Notes: generated from the sequence alone by a model not told the origin. A stretch of DNA of 64,000 nt from Nocardioides sp. Soil805 (GCF_001429625.1 NZ_LMSU01000001.1:563498-627497), one strand, 5' to 3'; numbered from the stretch's first letter, positions 45,660 to 53,919 are shown. Numbers and translations: made by a program.

Positions 45660-46775
45660 TCAGCGCAGGCCGGTGTCGCGCTCCAGCGCCAGGGTGATCA
45701 GCCGGTCCACCAGGGCCGCGTAGTCCACGCCCGACTCGGCCCACATCTGCGGGAACATCGAGGTCGGGGTGAAGCCGGGCATGGTGTTGAGCTCGTTGAT
45801 GACCAGCGAGTGGTCGGGCATCACGAAGAAGTCGACGCGCGCCAGACCCTCGCACGACAGGGCGTCGAAGGCGCGGACGGCGAGGCGTCGCAGCTCCTGC
45901 TCGACCTCGGGGGGCAGGTCGGCGGGCAGGTCGATCTCGGTCTGCTGGTCGGCGAGGTACTTGGCCTCGAAGTCGTAGAACTCGTGGTCGCCGCCGGTGC
46001 GGACCTCGGCGGGACGACTCGTCTCGGGCGCGCCGTCGCGCGTGCCCAGCACCCCGCACTCGACCTCGCGGGCCTCGACCATCGCCTGCTCGACGAGGAC
46101 CTTGGGGTCGTGCTCGAAGGCCAGCTCGAGGCTCTCGCCCACCTCGGAGGCGTCGTGGATCTTGCTGATCCCGATGCTGGAGCCGCCACGGGCCGGCTTG
46201 GCGAACGCCGGGAAGCCCAGCGCCTCGACCCGGGCCAGCACGCCGGCCGGGTCGGTCTCCCACTCGCTGCGGGTGACGGTGGTGCCGGGGGTGACGGGCA
46301 GCCCCGCAGAGGCCAGGACGACCTTCATGAAGGCCTTGTCCATGCCGACGGCGGAGGCGAGCACGCCGGAGCCGACGTAGCGCACGCCGGCCATCTCCAG
46401 CATCCCTTGGAGGGTGCCGTCCTCGCCCCACGGACCGTGAAGGAGCGGGAAGACGACGTCGACCTCGCCGACGACCTCGGGGACCTGGGCGGCCCGGGTG
46501 ATCACCAGGTCGGTCTCGCCCTCGGCGCCCAGCATCGCGACCATGGCCCGGCTGCCGTCGACCTCGGGCAGGTCCTTGCCGTCGATGGCGAGGCGGGCCG
46601 GGTCGTCGGCCTCGAGCACCCAGCGACCGTCCGTGGCGATGCCGACCGGCACCACGTCGTACCGCTCCCGGTCGATGGCCGCCAGGACGCTGCCGGCCGT
46701 GACGCAGGAGATGCCGTGCTCACTGGACCGACCGCCGAAGACGACGGCGACGCGGGGCTTGCGGGGCTCGTTCAT
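45660..46775 (-). CDS. ddl: D-alanine--D-alanine ligase
   Basis: A 371-residue ATP-grasp ligase that makes D-Ala-D-Ala for peptidoglycan. It opens VAVVFGGRSSEHGISCVTAG; the ATP-grasp core has FAKPARGGSSIGISKIHD and the metal site INELNTMPGFTPTSMFPQM. The C-terminal Y/F-type selectivity loop is not fully resolved. Length is normal for the family. It initiates with ATG 46775, with a TAGGGT box 7 nt upstream, divergent from the trans-sulfuration gene over only 32 bp. Confidence 0.96.
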   Translation of the reverse strand: MNEPRKPRVAVVFGGRSSEHGISCVTAGSVLAAIDRERYDVVPVGIATDGRWVLEADDPARLAIDGKDLPEVDGSRAMVAMLGAEGETDLVITRAAQVPEVVGEVDVVFPLLHGPWGEDGTLQGMLEMAGVRYVGSGVLASAVGMDKAFMKVVLASAGLPVTPGTTVTRSEWETDPAGVLARVEALGFPAFAKPARGGSSIGISKIHDASEVGESLELAFEHDPKVLVEQAMVEAREVECGVLGTRDGAPETSRPAEVRTGGDHEFYDFEAKYLADQQTEIDLPADLPPEVEQELRRLAVRAFDALSCEGLARVDFFVMPDHSLVINELNTMPGFTPTSMFPQMWAESGVDYAALVDRLITLALERDTGLR

Positions 46776-46782
46776 TGTGCTG

Positions 46783-46788
46783 ACCCTA
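46783..46788 (-). promoter_or_regulatory. -10 box (TAGGGT) for a leaderless ddl transcript
   Basis: TAGGGT on the minus strand, 7 nt, then ATG of ddl. It lies within the 32-bp gap shared with the divergent gene, and its -35 region would lie over that gene's -10 and start. Confidence 0.65.
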
Positions 46789-46794
46789 TCGGCC

Positions 46795-46800
46795 TACGCT
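46795..46800 (+). promoter_or_regulatory. -10 box (TACGCT) for the divergent trans-sulfuration gene
   Basis: TACGCT, 7 nt, then ATG 46808. It is 6 bp from the -10 box of ddl on the other strand, so the two promoters probably compete for RNA polymerase. Confidence 0.65.
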
Positions 46801-46807
46801 GGCCCGC

Positions 46808-47905
46808 ATGGCACTCGACCCGCCCACCCCGACCAGCCCCGAGCCCATCCTCAGTCCCGCCACGATCGCCGTGACGGCCGGGCGTCCGGCGCACGTCCCG
46901 GACGCTCCGCTCAACACGCCGATCACGATGGCGAGCACGTACGTCGCGGGCGGCGACCTCGAGTACGGCCGCTACGGCAACCCCACGTGGACCGCGCTCG
47001 AGGAGGCGATCGGAGCCCTCGAGGGCGGGCGTTGCCTCACCTTCTCCTCCGGCCTCGCGGCCGTCTCGACGGTGCTCGACCTGGTCGGCAACGGCGCCAA
47101 GGTCGTCGCCCCGCGGGGCGCCTACAACGGCACGATCATGCAGCTCGCCGACCTCGAGTCCCGCGGTCGCATCCGCGCCGAGCTGGTCGACATCACCGAC
47201 ACCGAGGCCGTCGTCGCGGCCTGCGACGACGCGGCCCTGGTGTGGCTGGAGTCCCCCACCAACCCGGGCCTCGAGCTCGCCGACATCCCGACCATCCGGG
47301 CCGCCGCGCACGAGGCGGGGGCGTACGTCGTCGTCGACAACACCTTCGCCACTCCCCTGCTGCAGACCCCGCTGGCCGACGACGTCGACCTGGTCGTCCA
47401 CTCGGCCACCAAGTTCCTCGCCGGGCACAGCGACGTGCTGCTCGGAGCCATCTGCACCCGCGACGACGAGCTCTTCGCCGTCCTCAAGGGCCGCCGCGAC
47501 CTGCTCGGCGCCGTACCCGGCACCCTGGAGGCCTGGCTGGTGCTGCGCGGCCTGCGCACCCTGCACCTGCGCGTCGAGCGCGCGCAGGCCAACGCCCAGG
47601 AGCTGGTCCGCCGCCTCGGCGAGCACCCTGCCGTCGGTGAGGTCCGCTACCCCGGCTTCGGGGCGATCGTCTCGATCGTGCTCGCCCAGGGTGCGATGGC
47701 CGCCGACCTGCTCACCCACAAGACGAAGCTCTGGGTGCACGCCACCTCGCTCGGCGGGGTGGAGTCCACCTTCGAGCGCAGACGCCGCTGGAAGACCGAG
47801 TCGGCCACCGTGCCCGAGGGGCTGGTCCGGCTTTCTGTCGGCGTCGAGGACGTCGAGGACCTCTGGAACGACCTGCGGGTCGCGCTGGACGGCTGCGTCG
47901 GCTGA
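46808..47905 (+). CDS. PLP-dependent trans-sulfuration enzyme (cystathionine gamma-synthase/lyase family)
   Basis: This 365-residue Cys/Met metabolism enzyme has YGRYGNPTWTALE (substrate and PLP-phosphate contacts), SSGLAAVSTVL, VDNTFATPLLQTPL and the PLP lysine (Lys202) in VVHSATKFLAGHSDVLLG. The C-terminus has LRVERAQANAQ and SLGGVEST. It could be a cystathionine gamma-lyase, synthase or methionine gamma-lyase; the sequence alone does not decide. Leaderless ATG start at 46808. The stop codon (47903-47905) is followed directly by a 32-bp repeat array. Confidence 0.9.
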   Translation: MALDPPTPTSPEPILSPATIAVTAGRPAHVPDAPLNTPITMASTYVAGGDLEYGRYGNPTWTALEEAIGALEGGRCLTFSSGLAAVSTVLDLVGNGAKVVAPRGAYNGTIMQLADLESRGRIRAELVDITDTEAVVAACDDAALVWLESPTNPGLELADIPTIRAAAHEAGAYVVVDNTFATPLLQTPLADDVDLVVHSATKFLAGHSDVLLGAICTRDDELFAVLKGRRDLLGAVPGTLEAWLVLRGLRTLHLRVERAQANAQELVRRLGEHPAVGEVRYPGFGAIVSIVLAQGAMAADLLTHKTKLWVHATSLGGVESTFERRRRWKTESATVPEGLVRLSVGVEDVEDLWNDLRVALDGCVG

Positions 47906-48252
47906 CCGACCGGGCACTTCCTGGCACCTGCACACCGCCCACCGGGCACTTCGTGACACCTGCACACCGCCCACCGGGCACTTCCTGACCGCAGGCCTGA
48001 GGGCAAAGCGCACCGACGTGCCCGGTCGGCGTACCTCAGGTGCACGGAAGTGCCCGCTCGGTACATCCCAGCTCAAGGAAGTGCCCGGTCGGCGTACGCC
48101 ACGTGCATGAAGGTGCCCGCTCGGCACTTCCTACCTGCACTGAAGTGCCCGCTCGGCGCATCCCAGCCGCACGTAAGTGCCCGGTCGGCGTACGCCACGT
48201 GCAAGAAAGTGCCCGCTCGGTACATCCCAGCTGTAAGGAAGTGCCCGCTCGG
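47906..48252. repeat. 32-bp tandem repeat array in two orientations between convergent genes
   Basis: The whole 347-bp gap is built of repeats; I see no gene in it. Reverse-oriented units (CGGGCACTTCSTG) begin at 47911, 47943 and 47975, and forward units (AAGTGCCCGSTCGG) at 48016, 48048, 48079, 48111, 48143, 48175, 48207 and 48239. Spacing is 32 bp, with one 31. The 14-bp core is followed by ~18 bp that itself recurs between non-adjacent units. The first block starts at the stop of the trans-sulfuration gene, and the last unit ends at the gpsA stop. CCGACCGGGCACTTCC at 47906-47921 is perfectly complementary to 48077-48092. Confidence 0.9.
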
Positions 48253-49254
48253 TCAGTCCGTCTCGGCCTTGGTGTCGCGGGCGATGAAGGCGTTCATCAT
48301 CTCCAGCGCCGTGATCCGACCGTCGATGACCGCGTCGACGTGCTCGGCGATCGGCGCGTCGATGCCGCTCTCGCGGGCCAGGGCGAGCAACGACTTGCAG
48401 GACTTGGCGCCCTCGGCCACCTGGCTCGTGGAGGCGTAGATCTCCTCGGCGGTCATGCCCTTGCCGAGGTTCTCGCCGAACGTGCGGTTGCGCGAGAGCG
48501 GCGACGAGCAGGTGGCCACGAGGTCACCGAGCCCGGCGAGGCCCATCAGGGTCAGCGGGTTGGCGCCCTGGGCCATCGCGAGCCGGGCCGTCTCAGCCAG
48601 GCCGCGGGTGATGACGGACGCGGTGGTGTTGTCGCCGAAGCCCAGCCCGACAGCCATGCCGACCGCGAGGCCGACGACGTTCTTGTAGGCACCGCCGATC
48701 TCGCAGCCCAGCACGTCGGTGGAGGTGTAGGGCCGGAACGCCGCGGTGTGGAACAGCCCCTGGAGCCGTCGGGCGACGTCCTCGTCGGCGCACGCGACCA
48801 CCGAGGCGGCGGGCTCGCGACGAGCGATCTCCTTGGCCAGGTTGGGGCCGCTGACGACCGCGATGCGCTCCGGACCGGCGCCGGTGACCTCGGCGATGAC
48901 CTCGCTCATCCGGTCCAGCGTGCCGAGCTCCACCCCCTTCATCAACGAGACGAGCACGGCCTTCTCGGGGATGAGCGGTGCCCACTCGGTGAGGTTGGCG
49001 CGCAGGGTCTGCGACGGGACCGTGAGCACGACGACGTCCGCGTCGGCCGCCGCGTCGGCCGCGTCGGTCGTGGCGCGCACGCTGGCCGGGAGCTCGATGC
49101 CGGGCAGGTAGCCGGTGTTCTCGCGCTTGGTGTTGATCGCCTCCGCGACCTCGTCCCGGCGTGCCCACAGCACCACCTCGTTGCCCGCGTCGCCGAGCAC
49201 GACCGAGAAGGCGGTCCCCCACGAGCCGGCACTGAAGACTGCGACCTTGGTCAT
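48253..49254 (-). CDS. gpsA: Glycerol-3-phosphate dehydrogenase [NAD(P)+]
   Basis: A 333-residue enzyme that makes glycerol 3-phosphate for phospholipids. The dinucleotide-binding start is VAVFSAGSWGTAFSVV. The canonical motif is GAGSWG, so the first Gly is Ser here, coded by AGT. The rest is intact: SGPNLAKEIARREP, GCEIGGAYKNVVGLAVGMA, and GLGDLVATCSSPLSRN in the catalytic domain. ATG 49254 overlaps the plsC stop. It ends at the repeat array. Confidence 0.95.
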   Translation of the reverse strand: MTKVAVFSAGSWGTAFSVVLGDAGNEVVLWARRDEVAEAINTKRENTGYLPGIELPASVRATTDAADAAADADVVVLTVPSQTLRANLTEWAPLIPEKAVLVSLMKGVELGTLDRMSEVIAEVTGAGPERIAVVSGPNLAKEIARREPAASVVACADEDVARRLQGLFHTAAFRPYTSTDVLGCEIGGAYKNVVGLAVGMAVGLGFGDNTTASVITRGLAETARLAMAQGANPLTLMGLAGLGDLVATCSSPLSRNRTFGENLGKGMTAEEIYASTSQVAEGAKSCKSLLALARESGIDAPIAEHVDAVIDGRITALEMMNAFIARDTKAETD

Positions 49255-50009
49255 CCACGATCCTTCTTGTTGGGGTCGCCGATCGGGCGGACGCCCTTGG
49301 CACGGGGGTCGAACCGCTCGGCCGGCGGCTGCTCGCCGCGCAGCTCGGCGACGATGTCGGTGATGGCGGTCATGATGCGCTCGGTCGTCTCGGTGACGAC
49401 CTCGGCGGTCTGGGGGCGGGCTCGCAGGTCGTCGATCTGGACGGGGCCCCCGGCCTTCATCACCACGTGCCTGCGCGGCACGAGGTGCGGATGCTTGGAG
49501 TACGGCGCCAGCACGTCCTGCGCACCCCAGTGCCCGATCGGGATCACCGGCGCCCCTGTGGCCAGCGCGATGCGGGCGGCCCCGGACTTGCCCTTCATCG
49601 GCCACAGGTCGGGGTCGCGCGTCAGCGTCCCCTCCGGGTAGACGACGACGCACTCGCCGTCGTGGACGGCGCGCACCGCGGCGTCGTACGCACCGATGGC
49701 GTTGCGGGTCAGGCGCTCCACCGGGATCTGCTGCGCGGACGTCAGCACGGTGCCGACAAAGCGGGTGCGGAACAGGCTCGACTTGGCGAGGTAGCGCGGG
49801 ATGCGTCCGTGGTCGTAGACGAAGTGCGCCGTGAGCAGCGGGTCGAGGTGGGAAAGGTGGTTGGCGACGACGATGCACCCGCCCTCGGCCGGGATCCGGG
49901 TGCCGTCGATCCACGTCCGGGACGTCGCGCCCAGCAGTGTCGGCTTGATCACGGAGGCCGCGAACGCGACCGCCCAACCACGCCGCGACTGCAGCTTCCT
50001 GACCGACAC
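49251..50009 (-). CDS. plsC: 1-acyl-sn-glycerol-3-phosphate acyltransferase
   Basis: A 252-residue acyltransferase with the NHLSHLD block (HX4D catalytic motif) near residue 50, the substrate block VYPEGTLTRDPDL and IPIGHWGAQDVL. It acylates lysophosphatidate to phosphatidate. It is coupled to gpsA (ATGA), which supplies the glycerol phosphate backbone. GTG start with GAGAGGTG upstream; the polar C-terminus after 235 is unconserved. It may be membrane-associated through its N-terminal amphipathic region. Confidence 0.93.
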   Translation of the reverse strand: MSVRKLQSRRGWAVAFAASVIKPTLLGATSRTWIDGTRIPAEGGCIVVANHLSHLDPLLTAHFVYDHGRIPRYLAKSSLFRTRFVGTVLTSAQQIPVERLTRNAIGAYDAAVRAVHDGECVVVYPEGTLTRDPDLWPMKGKSGAARIALATGAPVIPIGHWGAQDVLAPYSKHPHLVPRRHVVMKAGGPVQIDDLRARPQTAEVVTETTERIMTAITDIVAELRGEQPPAERFDPRAKGVRPIGDPNKKDRG

Positions 50010-50057
50010 CCTCGTCCACCTCTCTGATCGTCGACCCGCAGGCTACTCGCCCCGTGA

Positions 50058-50063
50058 CAGGAT
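50058..50063 (+). promoter_or_regulatory. -10 box (CAGGAT) for a leaderless cofC transcript
   Basis: CAGGAT followed by 7 nt and ATG 50071. It matches NANNNT, though with C in place of T in the first position. The gap to the divergent plsC is 61 bp. Confidence 0.45.
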
Positions 50064-50070
50064 CACGGCG

Positions 50071-50727
50071 ATGTCTGCCGCCTCCTTCGTCGTCATCCTC
50101 CCGGTCAAGCCGCCGGCCCTGGGGAAGTCCCGCCTGCGCGGCCTCCCCGACGCCCAGCGCCGCGACCTCGCGGCCGCCTTCGCACGCGACACGGCGGCCG
50201 CCGCGCGTCGTACGCCGGGCGTCGTCGCCGTCCTCGCCGTCACCGACGACTTCCGCTTCGCCCGGGAGCTGGCGCAGGACGGGTGCGAGGTGATCCCCGA
50301 CGGGGCGGGCGAGGACCTCAACGCCACCCTGCGCCAGGCCGCTGCCGAGGCCGACCGGCGCTGGCCCGGCGCCACGCCGGTGGCCCTGTGCGCCGACCTC
50401 CCTGCGCTGGTGCCGGACGAGCTGGCCTCGGCGCTGCAGGAGGTCTCCGGACCGACCTTCGTCCGCGACGCCGCCGGCACGGGCACCACGACGTACGCCG
50501 CTCCCCCCGACCGCTTCGAGCCGCACTTCGGGCCCGACTCGGCCGCGCGGCACCTCCGGGCCGGTGCCCGCGAGGTGGTGGCACCCGTGCGGACGCTGCG
50601 ACTGGACGTCGACGACCTCGGCGACCTCGGGGGCGCGCTGGTGCTGGGCGTCGGCGCCCACACCGAGGACGCGATGTCGACGCAGCCACAGCCCGGGGAC
50701 GCCGACGGCGGGCCACCCTTGGGGTGA
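50071..50727 (+). CDS. cofC: 2-phospho-L-lactate (or phosphoenolpyruvate) guanylyltransferase CofC/FbiD
   Basis: A 218-residue nucleotidyltransferase for coenzyme F420 synthesis. It has VVILPVKPPALGKSRLRGLP, the family N-terminus, GEDLNATLRQAA, and CADLPALVPDELASAL at the acidic metal site. In actinobacteria the enzyme (FbiD) is known to use phosphoenolpyruvate. It makes a one-gene unit, convergent with hupB over 25 bp. Other F420 genes are not in the window. Confidence 0.9.
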   Translation: MSAASFVVILPVKPPALGKSRLRGLPDAQRRDLAAAFARDTAAAARRTPGVVAVLAVTDDFRFARELAQDGCEVIPDGAGEDLNATLRQAAAEADRRWPGATPVALCADLPALVPDELASALQEVSGPTFVRDAAGTGTTTYAAPPDRFEPHFGPDSAARHLRAGAREVVAPVRTLRLDVDDLGDLGGALVLGVGAHTEDAMSTQPQPGDADGGPPLG

Positions 50728-50752
50728 CCCGCCGCCGCACGAGGAGGAGCGG

Positions 50753-51502
50753 CTAGGACTTCTTGGCCGCCGTCTTCTTCGCGGTGGACTTCGACGCGGT
50801 CGACTTCGAAGCGGTGGACTTCGACGCGGCCGACTTGGACGCCGTCGACTTCGACGCGGCCGACTTGGACGCCGTCGACTTCGAGGCCGTCGACTTCGCG
50901 GGCGTGCTCTTCTTGGCCGCTGTCGCCTTGGTGGTGCTCTTCTTCGTGGCGGCCTTCTTGGCGGGCGCCTTGGTGGCCGTCGACGACGTGGACCTCGTCG
51001 AGGACTTCTTGGCCGGGGCCTTGGTGGCGGTCGACCTCGTGGCTGGAGCCTTCTTGGCAGTGGTCTTGGCAGCGGTCTTGGACGCAGCCGACTTCGAGGA
51101 CGTCGACCTCGAGCCGGGCGTCGCGCGCTTGGCAGCGGCCGCGGCCGTGCCGGTCGCGACCGCGGCGACCGTGCGCACCGACGGCGGCTTGGGCATGGTG
51201 GCCGCCGTCAGCTTGGGGAGCTTCTTGGCGCCCGAGACGATGTTCTTGAGGTCCTGACCCGGCGAGAACTTCGGCACGGCCTTCTTCTTGGACTTCATCC
51301 GCTCACCGGTCTGCGGGTTGCGGACCCAGCGCGCGTTGCGCACGGCCTTCTCGAAGGAGCCGAAGCCGGTGATGGCGACCTTCTCCCCCTTGGCGACCTC
51401 GCGCGTGATCGTGTCGAGCACGGAGTCGAGCGCGTGCGCCGCCTGCTTGCGGTTCCCCTCGTAACGCGCGGCCAGCGCGTCGATGAGCTGAGTCTTGTTC
51501 AC
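50753..51502 (-). CDS. hupB: HU-type nucleoid protein with long lysine-rich tail
   Basis: Residues 1-90 are the HU fold (MNKTQLIDALAARYEGNRKQ, TGFGSFEKAVRNARWVRNPQ, TGERMKSKKKAVPKFSPG). The remaining ~155 residues are a disordered Lys/Ala/Ser/Thr tail, resembling histone H1 and mycobacterial HupB, with PAKK motifs and then a run of near-identical five-residue repeats (S-[TA]-A-S-K, 15-bp in DNA) at the C-terminus. The tail probably compacts DNA and is a likely target of modification. GTG start with GGAAGGGAAG upstream and a good promoter. Confidence 0.95.
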   Translation of the reverse strand: MNKTQLIDALAARYEGNRKQAAHALDSVLDTITREVAKGEKVAITGFGSFEKAVRNARWVRNPQTGERMKSKKKAVPKFSPGQDLKNIVSGAKKLPKLTAATMPKPPSVRTVAAVATGTAAAAAKRATPGSRSTSSKSAASKTAAKTTAKKAPATRSTATKAPAKKSSTRSTSSTATKAPAKKAATKKSTTKATAAKKSTPAKSTASKSTASKSAASKSTASKSAASKSTASKSTASKSTAKKTAAKKS

Positions 51503-51558
51503 TGTCTTCCCTTCCAATGAACTCCAGCGCCGAGCCCGTGCCCGACCCATTGCTTGGC

Positions 51559-51587
51559 ACGCTAGGCACACGTGGCGTGCGTCACAA
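51559..51587 (-). promoter_or_regulatory. Promoter of hupB
   Basis: Minus-strand TTGTGA (complement of 51582-51587), 17 nt, then TAGCGT (complement of 51559-51564). The 5' UTR is ~50 nt. The hairpin upstream (51591-51637) isolates it from leuCD. Confidence 0.6.
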
Positions 51588-51590
51588 TCA

Positions 51591-51637
51591 CCACGGGCCG
51601 GTTTTCCCCTTGTTTTTTGGGGGATTCCGGCCCGTGG
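51591..51637 (-). terminator. Terminator of leuCD
   Basis: The stem CCACGGGCCGG/CCGGCCCGTGG (11 bp perfect) is extended by a partly paired CCCC/GGGG interior and a T-rich loop. It starts 21 bp after the leuD stop. Confidence 0.8.
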
Positions 51638-51657
51638 CGTGCAGGAAGCAGTGTCGA

Positions 51658-52263
51658 TCAGGCGTGCTGCGTCGCCGGCTTCCAGCTCGGCCGCGTCGCT
51701 TCGTACGCCGCGATGTCGGCGTCGTGCCCGAGCGTGATGCCGATGTCGTCGAGGCCCTCGAGCAGCCGCCACCGCGTGTAGTCGTCGATGTCGAAGGAGT
51801 CCTCGATCGCCTCCGGACCCTCACCGGCACGCACGGTGCGCGACTCCAGGTCCACCGTGACCGTGGCTCCCGGGTGCTGCTCGAGGTGGTCCCACAGCCG
51901 CTGCACGACCTTCTCGTCCACCTGCGCGGCGAGCAGGCCGGACTTGCCGGAGTTGCCGCGGAAGATGTCGGCGAAGCGGGCCGAGATGACCGCCTTGAAG
52001 CCGTAGTTCTGCAGGGCCCACACGGCGTGCTCGCGTGACGACCCGGTGCCGAAGTCAGGGCCGGCGACGAGCACGGTGCCCGCGGCGTACTCCGGCTGGT
52101 TGAGGACGAACGACTCGTCGCCGCGCCAGGCCGCGAACAGGCCGTCCTCGAAGCCGGTGCGCGTGACCCGCTTGAGGTAGACGGCCGGGATGATCTGGTC
52201 GGTGTCCACGTTGCTGCGTCGCAGCGGCACGCCGACGCCGGTGTGGGTGGTGAAGGGCTCCAT
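51658..52263 (-). CDS. leuD: 3-isopropylmalate dehydratase small subunit
   Basis: A 201-residue small subunit of isopropylmalate isomerase in leucine synthesis. It has [33 protein letters not shown] and the substrate-binding [17 protein letters not shown], then [16 protein letters not shown] 52263 with CAGGAGT upstream. A 103-bp gap carrying a REP-like element separates it from leuC, unlike the usual tight junction. Confidence 0.96.
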   Translation of the reverse strand: MEPFTTHTGVGVPLRRSNVDTDQIIPAVYLKRVTRTGFEDGLFAAWRGDESFVLNQPEYAAGTVLVAGPDFGTGSSREHAVWALQNYGFKAVISARFADIFRGNSGKSGLLAAQVDEKVVQRLWDHLEQHPGATVTVDLESRTVRAGEGPEAIEDSFDIDDYTRWRLLEGLDDIGITLGHDADIAAYEATRPSWKPATQHA

Positions 52264-52286
52264 GTGATCTGACTCCTGGATATGAG

Positions 52287-52340
52287 GATTTCGACACGCG
52301 GGTGACGGCTTCGCGGGCTCAGCCGTCCCGCTGCTCAATC
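52287..52340. repeat. REP-like palindromic element between leuC and leuD
   Basis: The plus strand begins GATTTCGACACGCGGG and ends GCTGCTCAATC, with an internal stem AGCCGT/ACGGCT bracketed by GGG/CCC. This is the layout of a REP-like repeat (TTTCGACACG...CTGCTCAA) found dispersed in actinobacterial genomes. Confidence 0.65.
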
Positions 52341-52366
52341 TCCCGCCTTCCGATCGGGTTCGTCCC

Positions 52367-53776
52367 TCACCCGATCGGCGTGAGATCGGCGGGGGACGAC
52401 AGGGTCCCGCGGATCGCGGTGGCCGCGGCGACGGGGACCGAGACGAGGTGGGTGCGTCCCCCCTTGCCCTGACGGCCCTCGAAGTTGCGGTTGGACGTGG
52501 ACGCGCTGCGCTCCTGCGGGGCGAGCTGGTCGGGGTTCATGCCCAGGCACATCGAGCAGCCCGCACCGCGCCACTCCGCGCCGGCGTCGAGGAAGACCCG
52601 GTCGAGTCCCTCCTCCTGCGCCTGGAGCCGCACCCGCACCGAGCCGGGTACGACGAGCAGGCGGGTGCCGTCGGCGACGGTGTGGCCCTGGAGGATCTCG
52701 GCGGCCAGCCGGAGGTCCTCGATGCGCCCGTTGGTGCAGGAGCCGACGAAGACGGTGTCGACCTTGATGTCGCGCATGGGGGTGCCGGCCTCGAGGCCCA
52801 TGTACTCCAGGGCCTTCTCGGTGGCGACCTTGTCGTTGGGCTCGTCGAAGTCGTCGGGGCTGGGGACGCTCGCGCCGAGCGGCACGCCCTGGCCGGGGTT
52901 GGTGCCCCACGTGACGAACGGGGTCATCTCGCTCGCGTCGAGCACGATCTCCTTGTCGAACTCGGCGTCGTCGTCGGTGCGCAGGCTGCGCCAGTGCTCG
53001 AGCGCCGCGTCCCAGTCCGCGCCCGTCGGGGCCTCGGGCTTGCCCTCGATGTAGTCGAAGGTCGTCTGGTCGGGCGCGATCATGCCGGCCTTGGCGCCCC
53101 ACTCGATGGACATGTTGCACACGGTCATCCGGCCCTCCATGGAGAGCTCCTCGATGGCCGGTCCGCGGTACTCCACGATGTAGCCCTGTCCCCCGCCCGT
53201 GCCGGTGTGGGCGATGAGGGTCAGCACGAGGTCCTTGGCGGTCACGCCCTCGGGCAGCGAGCCGTTGACGGTGACGGCCATCGTCTTCGGCTTCGCCTGC
53301 ATCAGCGTCTGGGTGGCGAGCACGTGCTCGACCTCGGAGGTGCCGATGCCGAACGCGATCGCGCCGAAGGCGCCGTGGGTCGAGGTGTGCGAGTCGCCGC
53401 ACACGATCGTCATGCCGGGCTGGGTCAGGCCGAGCTGGGGGCCGACGACGTGCACGATGCCCTGCTCCACGTCACCGAGCGGGTGCAGGCGCACGCCGAA
53501 CTCGGCGGCGTTCCTGCGCAGCGTGTCGACCTGGGTCTTGCTCACCGGGTCGGCGATCGGCTTGTCCCAGTCGAGGGTGGGGACGTTGTGGTCCTCGGTG
53601 GCCAGCGTGAGGTCCGGGCGACGCACCTGCCTCCCGGCGAGACGCAACCCGTCGAAGGCCTGCGGCGAGGTCACCTCGTGGATGAGGTGCAGGTCGATGA
53701 AGAGGAGATCAGGCTCTCCCTCGGCACTGCGGACGACGTGCTCGTCCCACACCTTCTCGGCCAAGGTCTTGCCCAT
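52367..53776 (-). CDS. leuC: 3-isopropylmalate dehydratase large subunit
   Basis: A 469-residue aconitase-family subunit that binds a [4Fe-4S] cluster. The cluster cysteines lie in [15 protein letters not shown] and [19 protein letters not shown]-terminal [15 protein letters not shown] and [14 protein letters not shown] are typical, and substrate segments are [14 protein letters not shown] 53776 with AAGGAGAG upstream. Divergent from the IclR regulator, which probably controls it. Confidence 0.97.
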   Translation of the reverse strand: MGKTLAEKVWDEHVVRSAEGEPDLLFIDLHLIHEVTSPQAFDGLRLAGRQVRRPDLTLATEDHNVPTLDWDKPIADPVSKTQVDTLRRNAAEFGVRLHPLGDVEQGIVHVVGPQLGLTQPGMTIVCGDSHTSTHGAFGAIAFGIGTSEVEHVLATQTLMQAKPKTMAVTVNGSLPEGVTAKDLVLTLIAHTGTGGGQGYIVEYRGPAIEELSMEGRMTVCNMSIEWGAKAGMIAPDQTTFDYIEGKPEAPTGADWDAALEHWRSLRTDDDAEFDKEIVLDASEMTPFVTWGTNPGQGVPLGASVPSPDDFDEPNDKVATEKALEYMGLEAGTPMRDIKVDTVFVGSCTNGRIEDLRLAAEILQGHTVADGTRLLVVPGSVRVRLQAQEEGLDRVFLDAGAEWRGAGCSMCLGMNPDQLAPQERSASTSNRNFEGRQGKGGRTHLVSVPVAAATAIRGTLSSPADLTPIG

Positions 53777-53887
53777 GACGTGCTCTCCTTCGTGGTGATC
53801 GCGTACGGCGGTGGGTGCTCGCGACACGTGGGGTGGTCCGGGGTCCTGGGTGGGGCTCCCGGTGGTGGTCTCCGACACTACCGCTTG

Positions 53888-53906
53888 CGTCCCATGATCT
53901 GAGACG
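53888..53906. promoter_or_regulatory. Candidate operator for the IclR regulator (NdgR-like) in the leuC divergent region
   Basis: CGTCCCA-TGATC-TGAGACG, a 7-bp inverted repeat with one mismatch and a 5-nt spacer, lies just upstream of the regulator's -10 box. NdgR-type regulators are known to bind next to leuC. Confidence 0.45.
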
Positions 53907-53907
53907 G

Positions 53908-53913
53908 CAGTAT
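53908..53913 (+). promoter_or_regulatory. -10 box (CAGTAT) for the IclR regulator
   Basis: CAGTAT, 6 nt, then ATG 53920. The candidate operator overlaps its upstream side, which suits autoregulation. Confidence 0.45.
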
Positions 53914-53919
53914 TGCCAT

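Noticed and set aside
47906..48252. A CRISPR array
   Set aside because: Constant 14-bp cores with ~18-bp spacers look CRISPR-like, but the cores are too short, the spacers recur in non-adjacent units, the units occur in both orientations, and there is no cas gene nearby.
48040..49641. A plus-strand reading frame running through the repeat array into antisense of gpsA
   Set aside because: The 32-bp unit is not a multiple of three, so the peptide merely cycles through frames. It has no start signal and overlaps gpsA in antisense.
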